From Gemmatimonadales bacterium (GTDB lineage: Bacteria > Krumholzibacteriota > Krumholzibacteriia > LZORAL124-64-63): a stretch of 64,000 nt of DNA. The translations under genes and the position numbers were made by a program. The DNA lies in assembly GCA_019038745.1 (NCBI GenBank), contig JAHOYV010000003.1, positions 99,304 to 163,303 of the forward strand. Reading direction: 5' to 3'. The first letter of the stretch is position 1, and every line of letters begins with the position of its first letter. A model generated the notes under the pieces. The model had not been told where the DNA came from. It worked only from the letters and a program-made list of their open reading frames with translations, and ran no database searches. Below are positions 18,617 through 26,088 of the stretch, piece after piece.

Positions 18617-19639
18617 CTAGCAGATGGCCACGGCCAAACGTTTGAGTTGACTCTTGTCGCCCATGGTGATCAACACGTCTTCCACTTCCAGGAGAACATC
18701 CGGACCAGGGTTGAACACCATCTGGCCGTTCGATTTTTTTATGGCGATGATGATCACATCAAAACTACGCCGGATGTCCGAATCCTTGATGGCCACCCCA
18801 TGCAGCCCACCACCGCTCCCGATCTTCAATTCCTCGAACATCAGGTCCAGGCCCCTGTTCTGGGTCGCTATGTCCACAAAATCACAAACGGTCGGCCGCA
18901 ACAATGCCTGGACCAGGCGCATCCCCCCGATTACGTAAGGGGAAATGGCCCGATCTGCTCCAGCCCGTTTTATTTTCTCCCCGGCCTGCTGATCCGTAGC
19001 TCGAGACAGGATGTACAATTCCGGATTTTCCTCCCGACACATCTGACGGGCCGAAAGGGTGATATACAGATTATCCACGTCCCGCGAAACAACGGCCACC
19101 AGGCCCCTGGCCCGGACCACTCCCGCCTGCTGGAGCACATCATCCTCGGTTGCATCCCCTTCAACCACCTTGTACCCGGCCCGGCGCAGATGCTCGGCGG
19201 TTTCAGCCTCCCCGTCGATGACCACGAAAGGGACTCCTTCCCGCTCCAACTCCTCGCAAAGGATCTGGCCCATCCGGCCATGCCCGCAGATCACGAAATG
19301 ATCTTTGATATTCTCGATCTCGCGCACCATCCGCTGCCTCCCAACGTATCTCTGCAAGGAACCTTCGACGATCGCCCGACCCACCGAACTGAGGGTATAG
19401 GTCAGAATGGTCAGCCCGGCGATGATCAATACCACCACAAAGGCCTTGCCGGAGGCATCCAGTTCGTGAACTTCCTTGAAACCGACCGTACTGATTGTGA
19501 TCACGGTCATGTACAGGGCGTCCAGAAGTGGATAGCCCTCCTCTATTTTCCAGAACCAAAGCGTCCCCGACAAGAGCACCAGGCAAAGAAACACCAACCC
19601 TCGTCGAACGCTGCTGGCTACCTGTTCGGAATCGAACAT
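18617..19639 (-). CDS. Two-helix potassium channel with RCK (TrkA) domain
   Basis: 340 residues from the ATG at 19639, directly behind AGGGAGGG; a GTG at 19657 would place that site inside the gene. Residues 1-80 are a helix-pore-helix unit with the filter TVGFKEV (51-57). Next is a TrkA-N domain (VICGHGRMGQILCEEL) and a short TrkA-C domain. Such channels assemble as tetramers gated by ligand on the RCK ring. The filter has Lys where the last Gly of the classic TVGYG sits, a variation I believe occurs in this bacterial subfamily. Confidence 0.85.
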   Translation of the reverse strand: MFDSEQVASSVRRGLVFLCLVLLSGTLWFWKIEEGYPLLDALYMTVITISTVGFKEVHELDASGKAFVVVLIIAGLTILTYTLSSVGRAIVEGSLQRYVGRQRMVREIENIKDHFVICGHGRMGQILCEELEREGVPFVVIDGEAETAEHLRRAGYKVVEGDATEDDVLQQAGVVRARGLVAVVSRDVDNLYITLSARQMCREENPELYILSRATDQQAGEKIKRAGADRAISPYVIGGMRLVQALLRPTVCDFVDIATQNRGLDLMFEELKIGSGGGLHGVAIKDSDIRRSFDVIIIAIKKSNGQMVFNPGPDVLLEVEDVLITMGDKSQLKRLAVAIC

Positions 19640-19890
19640 GACCCTCCCTTGCCGCACCCGAGCAGTAGAAACGATTGGGGAAATTCCTCGGACTTTCCCG
19701 AAATATACTGGACAAATGTACCCTAAGGTCTTGCCTCACGCTCGAAAAGTAACAAATTTACCTCATCGGGCCTTCACACGCATCAATTTTCGCCACGATC
19801 GTCACCCTTGGGGAACCAGACCGGAAACTGCGTGTTTGAGGTGGGTGATTCGGATCTGATCCTATTTCGTCTCTTGGGAGGAAAGTTTCA

Positions 19891-20904
19891 ATGCCTAGAA
19901 CAATCGCCAAAACAACTCTGACCCTGGCTATCCTGGTCCTGTTGCATACCGCTGCCGGAGCCCAGGTAATCTCCGTTACTCCCACCACTATTGATCTGGG
20001 CGTTATGGAACAGATGCAGGAGAAGGAAACGATGGTCACGGTGACCAACAATGGCGGCGGCCGATTGATCATCAAGGATGTGAAAACCGACTGTGGCTGT
20101 ACCGTTCCCACCTTGACCAAGAAGGAATTGGGTCCAGGTGAATCTACGGTAATCGACATCAAGTTCAATAGTAAGAAATTCCACGGCAAGATCATCAAGA
20201 TGGTGAACATCTTTTCCAACGACCGTCAACATCCGGCCGTGGATGTCCTGATTATTGCCGAGGTCAAAACTGCCCTGGTGATCGATCCGGCTTCCCAGAA
20301 GGTGGGATTCACACGGGGAATCGGGGGCGAGGATCGCACCAACAAGGTAACCTTCACCGCCACCGATGATGTGGACCTGGAGATCTCCTGCGACCACACC
20401 CGCAAGGGTGATTTCGACCTCAAGGTCATCAACAACGTCGAGGGAAATCCCCAAGTCAGCATCCTTGAAGTCACCCTACCCGGCAATTCCGAGCCCGGCA
20501 AAAAACGGGACGGGGCCCGCGTGCGGACAAACATCCCGGGCTTCGAAACCGTTGATCTGGATATGCGCGCTTGGGTCGTGGCCGCCCTGGGTTATAGCCC
20601 CAGCGAAGTAAAATTCAGGTATACAAAGGACCTGAAGAAAAATATCCGCTTCGCTCCAGAAAAGCAGGGGCTGGTATTCAAGATTACCAAGGCTGAGATA
20701 AATCTTCCCGAGATCCAGGTCGTCGTGGACGAAACAATTGTCAACAAGGAAACTTATGTTCGACTTACCGGAACGCCCCTGGAAAAAAGCGATCCGCGAG
20801 CCATAGCCACCAGGGGCCAGATTAAGGGGACCCTCACCGTATACACCGACCTTGCGGATATCCCCAAGTTGGAGATCCCGGTTTCCTACATGATCAGGAT
20901 GTAG
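19891..20904 (+). CDS. DUF1573-containing exported protein
   Basis: 337 residues behind GGGAGG. A signal peptide ends near AAGA (about residue 28). Residues 30-125 form the DUF1573 Ig-like domain with TDCGCTVP, the CGC motif usual in the family; a second Ig-like region follows to the C terminus. The function of DUF1573 is not established; it is common in Bacteroidota and relatives, often beside thiol or redox genes. It leads a tight run: the rhodanese-like gene starts 6 bases later and the MauE-like gene overlaps that one. Confidence 0.85.
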   Translation: MPRTIAKTTLTLAILVLLHTAAGAQVISVTPTTIDLGVMEQMQEKETMVTVTNNGGGRLIIKDVKTDCGCTVPTLTKKELGPGESTVIDIKFNSKKFHGKIIKMVNIFSNDRQHPAVDVLIIAEVKTALVIDPASQKVGFTRGIGGEDRTNKVTFTATDDVDLEISCDHTRKGDFDLKVINNVEGNPQVSILEVTLPGNSEPGKKRDGARVRTNIPGFETVDLDMRAWVVAALGYSPSEVKFRYTKDLKKNIRFAPEKQGLVFKITKAEINLPEIQVVVDETIVNKETYVRLTGTPLEKSDPRAIATRGQIKGTLTVYTDLADIPKLEIPVSYMIRM

Positions 20905-20909
20905 GACTC

Positions 20910-21449
20910 GTGACCTCGGAAAAGCAATCCAAGCTTCGTTTCCTTGCTCCGGATTGGCCGGTTTCCATTCGTGAGGCGGCCATCGTGGTCCTGATCACGA
21001 TTGCGGCCGCGACCGTTACCTGGGTTTCCAGGGACAACCGCCTGCCCTTGATCGCCGACCGGGACTTCTACGAGCTGGAACTGTCCGCCCCCTTGGTGGA
21101 CATCCCCGGAGCAATCGCCTTGTTCAACGAGGGAAACTACCTGTTCATCGACACCAGAAGCAGCCTGACCCTCGAAGACGACACGATCCCGGGAGCATTT
21201 ACGATCCGGGCCTTATCCCTGAACGACGACTTGTACGAACTGGCCGACACTGTCTATCCGGAGGACCCCGTAATCCTTTTCGGTAACGGGGACCTCAGCG
21301 GCGTCGCCCATGTGGCTGACCTCCTGTTGGCCAGAGGATTCGAGGACATCCTCATCATGCGCGGAGACCTGGCCTCCTGGCGAAACCAGGGTGGAGAAAC
21401 TTCTCCCTCGGCGTTGCCTTCCCTTTCCGACAGGGAGGGGGAATCATGA
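20910..21449 (+). CDS. Membrane-anchored rhodanese-like protein lacking the catalytic Cys
   Basis: 179 residues starting with GTG. One N-terminal membrane helix (AAIVVLITIAAATVTWV) precedes a rhodanese fold (FIDTRSS, then IPGAFTI). The active-site loop reads LFGNGDLSG where a rhodanese has a Cys, so sulfur transfer is unlikely; a binding or scaffold role is more plausible. Second gene of the DUF1573 run; its stop overlaps the next start by 4 bases (ATGA). Confidence 0.78.
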   Translation: MTSEKQSKLRFLAPDWPVSIREAAIVVLITIAAATVTWVSRDNRLPLIADRDFYELELSAPLVDIPGAIALFNEGNYLFIDTRSSLTLEDDTIPGAFTIRALSLNDDLYELADTVYPEDPVILFGNGDLSGVAHVADLLLARGFEDILIMRGDLASWRNQGGETSPSALPSLSDREGES

Positions 21450-21916
21450 TCCGGGAGAACGTACTCAACCGACAGGGATTATTGGTTCTGTTCTGTCGCC
21501 TGGTGGTCGGATGCATTTTCATTTACGCATCCCTGGACAAAATGGCCCACCCCTTTGCTTTCGCGCAGAACATATTTCATTACCGTCTCCTGCCCATGGC
21601 CTTCCTTCACCCCATCGCCCTCCTGCTGCCCATGGCGGAGATGATCCTCGGTCTTGGCCTGGTGTTGGGAGTGGCTCGGCGCGGGAGTGCCCTCCTGGCT
21701 GCCCTGATGACCATTGTCTTCATGATGGCCATCTCCATTGCTCTTTTGCGTGGGCTGGATATTTCCTGCGGTTGCTTCCACACCGAAGGCGGTCATGCCG
21801 TGGGACTGAGTCTCCTTCTGAGGGACGTGGTCCTGCTGGCCCTTTGCCTGCCTCCGCTATTGTGCCGAGATCCGGGACCAGGCTTGGGAACCTTTTTTCG
21901 CCCCAACCCAAAATAG
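21446..21916 (+). CDS. MauE/DoxX-like integral membrane protein
   Basis: 156 residues with four membrane helices, in the MauE/DoxX size range. LDKMAHPFAFAQNIFHYRLLP is replaced here by a close variant of the family's early KxxHPxxFA segment, and ISCGCFH carries a Cys pair after helix 3. MauE supports maturation of disulfide-rich methylamine dehydrogenase; homologues beside DUF1573 or rhodanese genes are thought to handle thiols in the envelope. Coupled to the previous gene by ATGA overlap. Confidence 0.82.
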   Translation: MIRENVLNRQGLLVLFCRLVVGCIFIYASLDKMAHPFAFAQNIFHYRLLPMAFLHPIALLLPMAEMILGLGLVLGVARRGSALLAALMTIVFMMAISIALLRGLDISCGCFHTEGGHAVGLSLLLRDVVLLALCLPPLLCRDPGPGLGTFFRPNPK

Positions 21917-22014
21917 AACAACGTGTATTTGACATGTCCACCCCATTCACTATTATTCCTGCATCCGCGCCGTTTTGACGGCGGCTACTTCTAATATCCT
22001 CAGGAGGATGAGCA

Positions 22015-22191
22015 ATGCCAGCCAAGGTCGATGAAACAAAATGCACCGGTTGTGAAGACTGCATCGAATCTTGCCCCACCGAAGTGATTTCCATGGTTGA
22101 CGGCCACGCTTTGGTGGACGCCGAGGAATGCATCGATTGCGAAGCTTGCATCGACGCTTGCCCCGAAGAAGCCATCAGTATGGTTGACTAG
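22015..22191 (+). CDS. 2[4Fe-4S] ferredoxin
   Basis: 58 residues with GGAGG upstream. The two cluster motifs are CTGCEDCIESCP and CIDCEACIDACP, each C-x2-C-x2-C-x3-C-P, in the pseudo-twofold order of clostridial-type ferredoxins. It is acidic and cytosolic and would carry low-potential electrons for enzymes such as 2-oxoacid oxidoreductases or hydrogenases. It lies ~100 bases after the MauE-like gene, so co-transcription is possible. A tight terminator follows at 22275-22302. Confidence 0.93.
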   Translation: MPAKVDETKCTGCEDCIESCPTEVISMVDGHALVDAEECIDCEACIDACPEEAISMVD

Positions 22192-22274
22192 GTTGATTCG
22201 GTTGATCCGGTCAACTTGTTTGACTTAGTGAAAAAATCCCGCTCCGGGTTTTCCGGGAAACGGTCCTGATCATT

Positions 22275-22302
22275 AAAGGGCGCTCAGCAATGAGCGCCCT
22301 TT
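22275..22302. terminator. Compact bidirectional terminator with GCAA tetraloop
   Basis: A perfect 12-bp stem (22275-22286 with 22291-22302) closed by GCAA, a stable GNRA loop, followed by further T. It lies between the ferredoxin gene and the convergent gene ending at 22340. Confidence 0.85.
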
Positions 22303-22339
22303 TGCCTACGTCGTCCCAATGCCCAACCCCGGGAAGCCC

Positions 22340-22678
22340 CTACTCCTGGATATCCTCCACAACCACCGCCGTGCCGTAGGCCAGCAACTCGGCGGCATGT
22401 TCCATCATCTCGCTCGTGGCAAAGCGGACTTCCACCACCGCGTTGGCTCCATTTTCCCTTGCCTGAGCCAACATTCTGTCCAGGGCCTCTTCCCGGCACT
22501 CGGCGATCATCTTGGTGTAATCGCTGATTTCACCACCCACCAAATTCTTCAGGCCCGCCAACATGTCGTGCCCCAGGTGGCGGGCTCGAATCGTGTTGCC
22601 CATTACCAGGCCGACGGTCTTGACGATACGTTTACCGACTATTTCGTGTGTAGTTGTCACCAGCATAATATCCTCCAC
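22340..22678 (-). CDS. YbjQ/UPF0145 family protein
   Basis: 112 residues, the usual size. The family pattern is clear: VTTTHEIVGKRI, then GLVMGNTIRARHLGHD and a helical stretch ending GANAVVEVRF, then YGTAVVVE at the C terminus. Members form pentamers and have been called heavy-metal-binding, with no settled function. The start may be the second Met (22666). Confidence 0.88.
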   Translation of the reverse strand: MEDIMLVTTTHEIVGKRIVKTVGLVMGNTIRARHLGHDMLAGLKNLVGGEISDYTKMIAECREEALDRMLAQARENGANAVVEVRFATSEMMEHAAELLAYGTAVVVEDIQE

Positions 22679-22713
22679 CAGCCCGACTCTCAGGGGAAAC
22701 CAGAGCTGATTGG

Positions 22714-23178
22714 TCAGCGAATAACATCCTTGTACCGAGTTCTGTTGCGTTTAAAAATCCGTTCCCGAACGACCGAGACCATCAGAACCAGGGTTCCGGC
22801 AATCCCCACGATGATCGCTCCCTTGACCAGAAGGGGCAAAGACTCGGTGCTCAACAGGGATTGCAGAATAAGCCAGGCGAACCACCCACCCGCCACGGAC
22901 AGGCCCAAAGTGAGCAGGATCCAGCCCAGCGACCGTTCCGACCGATTGTAGACGCTGTGCCAGAAAACTTCCCACTCCTCGGGCGGAGCAATCTTCAGGC
23001 GCAATGCTCTGGTCAGGTTCTTGAGTCGGAGTAATTGCTCAATCTCGTTCCTGGTTTCCGGATTATCCTTCAAGTGAGCCTCAAGGCGTGCGGTATTCCC
23101 TGGATCCAACTCCCCGTCGACGTAGGCCGAGAGCAGTGGGGCTTCCTTGCGGGGATCAAACGGGACGTTGTTGTTCAT
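22714..23178 (-). CDS. Anti-sigma factor (zinc-less), membrane protein
   Basis: 154 residues from the ATG at 23178, behind GGAGGAGGGA and overlapping the sigma factor stop by 4 bases. The N-terminal ~45 residues (LLSAYVDGELDPGNTARLEAH) match the anti-sigma helical fold but lack the HxxxCxxC zinc site. Two membrane helices follow (from WILLTLGLSVAGGWFAWLIL and the next hydrophobic stretch), then a basic cytosolic tail. It would hold the ECF sigma factor at the membrane until a signal arrives. Confidence 0.78.
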   Translation of the reverse strand: MNNNVPFDPRKEAPLLSAYVDGELDPGNTARLEAHLKDNPETRNEIEQLLRLKNLTRALRLKIAPPEEWEVFWHSVYNRSERSLGWILLTLGLSVAGGWFAWLILQSLLSTESLPLLVKGAIIVGIAGTLVLMVSVVRERIFKRNRTRYKDVIR

Positions 23179-23837
23179 TGTCCCTCCTCCAGTCCGGCGA
23201 CCTGGCGTAGCCGTGTTCGGGCCGCGTGCAATCGCGACATCACCGTACCGATCGGCACGCCGCAGGTCGTAGCGATTTCCCGGTACTTCAGGCCCTGGAA
23301 ATGATAGAGAACAAACATCTCTCGCATTTCGGGTGGAAGCTCCTGGATACCGTTCCAAACCTTCTGCCGCAACTCGTCGGCCATGGTGACCGACAACGGA
23401 TCCGGCTGGCCGTCGGATTGCTTGACCCATTCCAGCGGCACATCCCCCTTGTGCCTTTTTTCATCCCGCCGCTGATTCAGGGCAGTATTGCGTACTATAC
23501 GGTAGAACCAGGGAAAGAATGGTTCATCCAGAAGGAACCGGGGCAATGAATGGTGGATGCGGATAAACGCCTTCTGCATGGCGTCCATGGCATCATCATG
23601 ATTCCCGGTCAAGCTGACGGCAATGCCGTAGGCCCGCTGGCGGTAGCGCGTCATGAGATCCTCGAATCCCTGAGTGTCTCCGGAAAGGAACCGGACGATG
23701 TCGTCGTGATCCCGTTGCCTTTGTTCCCGATCAGCCTCGCTGACTTCATGCTGAGAAAGACCGGACGTGCTGGAAGGTACACCTCGGGGTAATTGATTAT
23801 TCCCGGAATTTCCGGAAAATAAACCCAGGAAAATCAA
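23175..23837 (-). CDS. ECF-family RNA polymerase sigma factor
   Basis: 220 residues. A ~40-residue unstructured N terminus precedes region 2 (MTRYRQRAYGIAVSLTGN, then DAMDAMQKAFIRIHHSL, FFPWFYRIVRN) and region 4 (LPPEMREMFVLYHFQGLKYR, GVPIGTVMSRLHAART) with its helix-turn-helix. It overlaps both neighbours by 4 bases: the adenosyltransferase upstream and the anti-sigma factor downstream. Its regulon cannot be told from the window; placement ties its expression to the riboswitch-led corrinoid locus. Confidence 0.9.
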   Translation of the reverse strand: MIFLGLFSGNSGNNQLPRGVPSSTSGLSQHEVSEADREQRQRDHDDIVRFLSGDTQGFEDLMTRYRQRAYGIAVSLTGNHDDAMDAMQKAFIRIHHSLPRFLLDEPFFPWFYRIVRNTALNQRRDEKRHKGDVPLEWVKQSDGQPDPLSVTMADELRQKVWNGIQELPPEMREMFVLYHFQGLKYREIATTCGVPIGTVMSRLHAARTRLRQVAGLEEGQ

Positions 23838-24454
23838 TCATCCATCCCTTCGTCCTGTCGCCAAGGTTCGTCGGGAATTCCAACGACGTCGTTAACGGCC
23901 CGGGCGGCTGTGAACAGGAAATCGCTCAACCGGTTGAGATACACCAGGGCGGCCTCCGGCACGGGTTCCCCCTCGGCAAGAGCCACCGCCTTGCGCTCCA
24001 CGCGCCGACAGATCGAACGGGCCACGTGAAGACCGGCCGCCTCCGGGCGTCCTCCAGGCAGAATGAACCGGGTCAATTCAGGCAGGTCTTCTTCCAGGGA
24101 ATCGATTAATTTTTCCAGATGGTCGGGCAAAAGCGGACCCGGTACTTCGGTTGAATCGACCATGGCGGCTGACTTCACCGGGTCTGCTAGAACGCTTGCC
24201 AGGGTAAACAACCTACTCTGAATCCCCGTCAGCTCCTGCTTCAACGAAGCCGCGAATCGCTGGAATTCCGGGACGACCGATTCCCTTGATCCAGTCTCGG
24301 AAATTCCGATCCGTGCCGCACAGAATCCAATACAGCTGATCAGTTCATCCACTTCGCCGTACAAGTCCACTCTTGGACCGGACTTGGAAGTCCGGGATCC
24401 GTCCGCCAGGGACGTCTGTCCCCCGTCGCCGGAGCGCGTATAGATTCGAGCCAT
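23834..24454 (-). CDS. PduO-type ATP:cob(I)alamin adenosyltransferase
   Basis: 206 residues from the ATG at 24454, preceded by GGAGGAGCG. It transfers the adenosyl group of ATP to reduced corrinoid to make coenzyme B12. The PduO signature is present: RIYTRSGDGGQTSLADGSR at the N terminus, DLYGEVDELIS, RFILPGG near residue 130 and AVNDVVG close to the end. The trimeric PduO fold is ~190 residues. Position downstream of the cobalamin riboswitch and the receptor fits salvage of external corrinoid. Confidence 0.92.
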   Translation of the reverse strand: MARIYTRSGDGGQTSLADGSRTSKSGPRVDLYGEVDELISCIGFCAARIGISETGSRESVVPEFQRFAASLKQELTGIQSRLFTLASVLADPVKSAAMVDSTEVPGPLLPDHLEKLIDSLEEDLPELTRFILPGGRPEAAGLHVARSICRRVERKAVALAEGEPVPEAALVYLNRLSDFLFTAARAVNDVVGIPDEPWRQDEGMDD

Positions 24455-24556
24455 TGGAATCGCTCCTCCGCCAAGCCATTCAACCCTGGTAGGTTCTGGA
24501 TAATCCGCCCCAGGATAGACCAATTCCAGGATCCCAACAACTCGGAAACCATTCGA

Positions 24557-26029
24557 CTACTTCAGCAGAGTCACCGTGCGGGCGGCGAAGCCCTCCTTAT
24601 CCTGAATGGTTACCCGATAAAGGCCGGCTGACAGGGAACGCCCCGCCTGGTCACAACCCTCGAAGTGGAACCGGGCTAAACCGGAGGAATCAAGAATCAG
24701 GGAATCGCCCAGGAGCCGGCGACCTCGCAGATCCACCACCTGGACCTGGACTCGGCTTCCGGGTGATCCGGAAATATCGAGCGATGACCGGGGATTGCAG
24801 GGATTGGGATAGGCGTGGGCCAAGTGCAGCCGGCCGGCCGCAGGCACCGGTCCTACCATCGGTGTGGAAGCGCTTTTGGACGGCAGAATGAACTGGTAGG
24901 GAGGCAGTCCCGTGGGAATCGAACCCGTGGTCAATTCGGCCCCGCTGGCCGTGTCGAAAACGCGCAAACCCGACGCGCCCATGGTCCGGTCGGCCAGATA
25001 GAGTTGGAATTCCCCATCGAAGGCAAGATCAGCGTGGACGTAACCGCTGCCGTTATCCAGAACCGTAACCTGCCCGGTGGTCAGATTCACTTTGCGCAAG
25101 CTGGTAATGAACGAGGAATTGCTGACCAGGATGTGCACCGAGCCTGAGCCTGTCCCGGTAAAACCGACAATATCCCCTTCCAAATCCGTTTCGGTTACAA
25201 GGTAGCCCGTACTGACTCCCGCCAGGGAATCCACCTGCTCCAGCCCCCCGTCCTGCAGTCCGTAATAGCCCACGCACCCTACTCGCAGGAAAGGGTTATC
25301 CGTTCCGTTGGGGGACACCTCGATCCGGGTGTATGGATTACCGCCTTGCAACTCGATGGGCTGAATTCCCGACAACCCAGGATCCATGTCCATCCATTTT
25401 TCCTCGGCCATGTCGAAAACCAACAGGGCTCCCGGTCCGGAGGGCGAATAGTAATTGTCGCGGTCTAATTTCTGGCAAGTGATATACAGACGGTCGCCAA
25501 GCGCCTGCATCCCGGCCGTTTCCGGAAGCCCGTCCGCATCAGCGAAAGAGGAAGTATCGAAGGATTCGAGAATTTGTTCCGTCTGCACATCCACCTTCAG
25601 CAACACGGCCCGGTCATAGCAACTGATGTAGGCCTCACCCTGGGAGTCGAACGCTATATCCTGTGGATTGAGCCCCGAGCCCAGGCTGAATTCCTTGACC
25701 AGCGAGAAACCTGTTTCCGGATCGTAAACCTGAATGGAATTGGTCGTTCCGCGCCCGACCACATATACCCTGCCGTCGTGGTACCGGCCGCCCGGATCGC
25801 CGGGAATGGTGGCAAGGTCCCCGCTGACGATCCAGGGGGACTCCCCGGAAAAGGCCCGTACCCGGCCGAAGGTGCTGTAGTCGGTGGTGAGGATCCAGCC
25901 TGAATCCAACGCAACGGCCGGCAAGGAAGCTACGCCACACAGGCAGACCCCCAACACAATTGCGAAGTTCAACAAGCGGTTCCTGCGGAAGATCCCGAGA
26001 CGGGTTATCGAGATTGTTGTTACAATCAT
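24557..26029 (-). CDS. Secreted beta-propeller protein, BtuG-like, with C-terminal sorting domain
   Basis: 490 residues: signal peptide, then YncE-like propeller blades (GRVYVVGRG, LNPQDIAFDSQGEAYISCYD, DRLYITCQKLDRDNY, HADLAFDGEFQLYLADR), then a FlgD-like/type IX sorting domain from AYPNPCNP. It lies 60 bases after the TonB receptor gene in the corrinoid operon. In Bacteroides, BtuG is a surface beta-propeller lipoprotein that binds B12 tightly and hands it to BtuB. Here no lipobox is visible; the sorting tail would instead deliver it to the surface. A BtuG-like role is inferred from fold and position. Confidence 0.7.
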   Translation of the reverse strand: MIVTTISITRLGIFRRNRLLNFAIVLGVCLCGVASLPAVALDSGWILTTDYSTFGRVRAFSGESPWIVSGDLATIPGDPGGRYHDGRVYVVGRGTTNSIQVYDPETGFSLVKEFSLGSGLNPQDIAFDSQGEAYISCYDRAVLLKVDVQTEQILESFDTSSFADADGLPETAGMQALGDRLYITCQKLDRDNYYSPSGPGALLVFDMAEEKWMDMDPGLSGIQPIELQGGNPYTRIEVSPNGTDNPFLRVGCVGYYGLQDGGLEQVDSLAGVSTGYLVTETDLEGDIVGFTGTGSGSVHILVSNSSFITSLRKVNLTTGQVTVLDNGSGYVHADLAFDGEFQLYLADRTMGASGLRVFDTASGAELTTGSIPTGLPPYQFILPSKSASTPMVGPVPAAGRLHLAHAYPNPCNPRSSLDISGSPGSRVQVQVVDLRGRRLLGDSLILDSSGLARFHFEGCDQAGRSLSAGLYRVTIQDKEGFAARTVTLLK

Positions 26030-26088
26030 GTCTCCTCCTTTTTCCTTTCCCCACCCTTTTGAAGGATGCTCCAGATTTCCGTTTTAGC

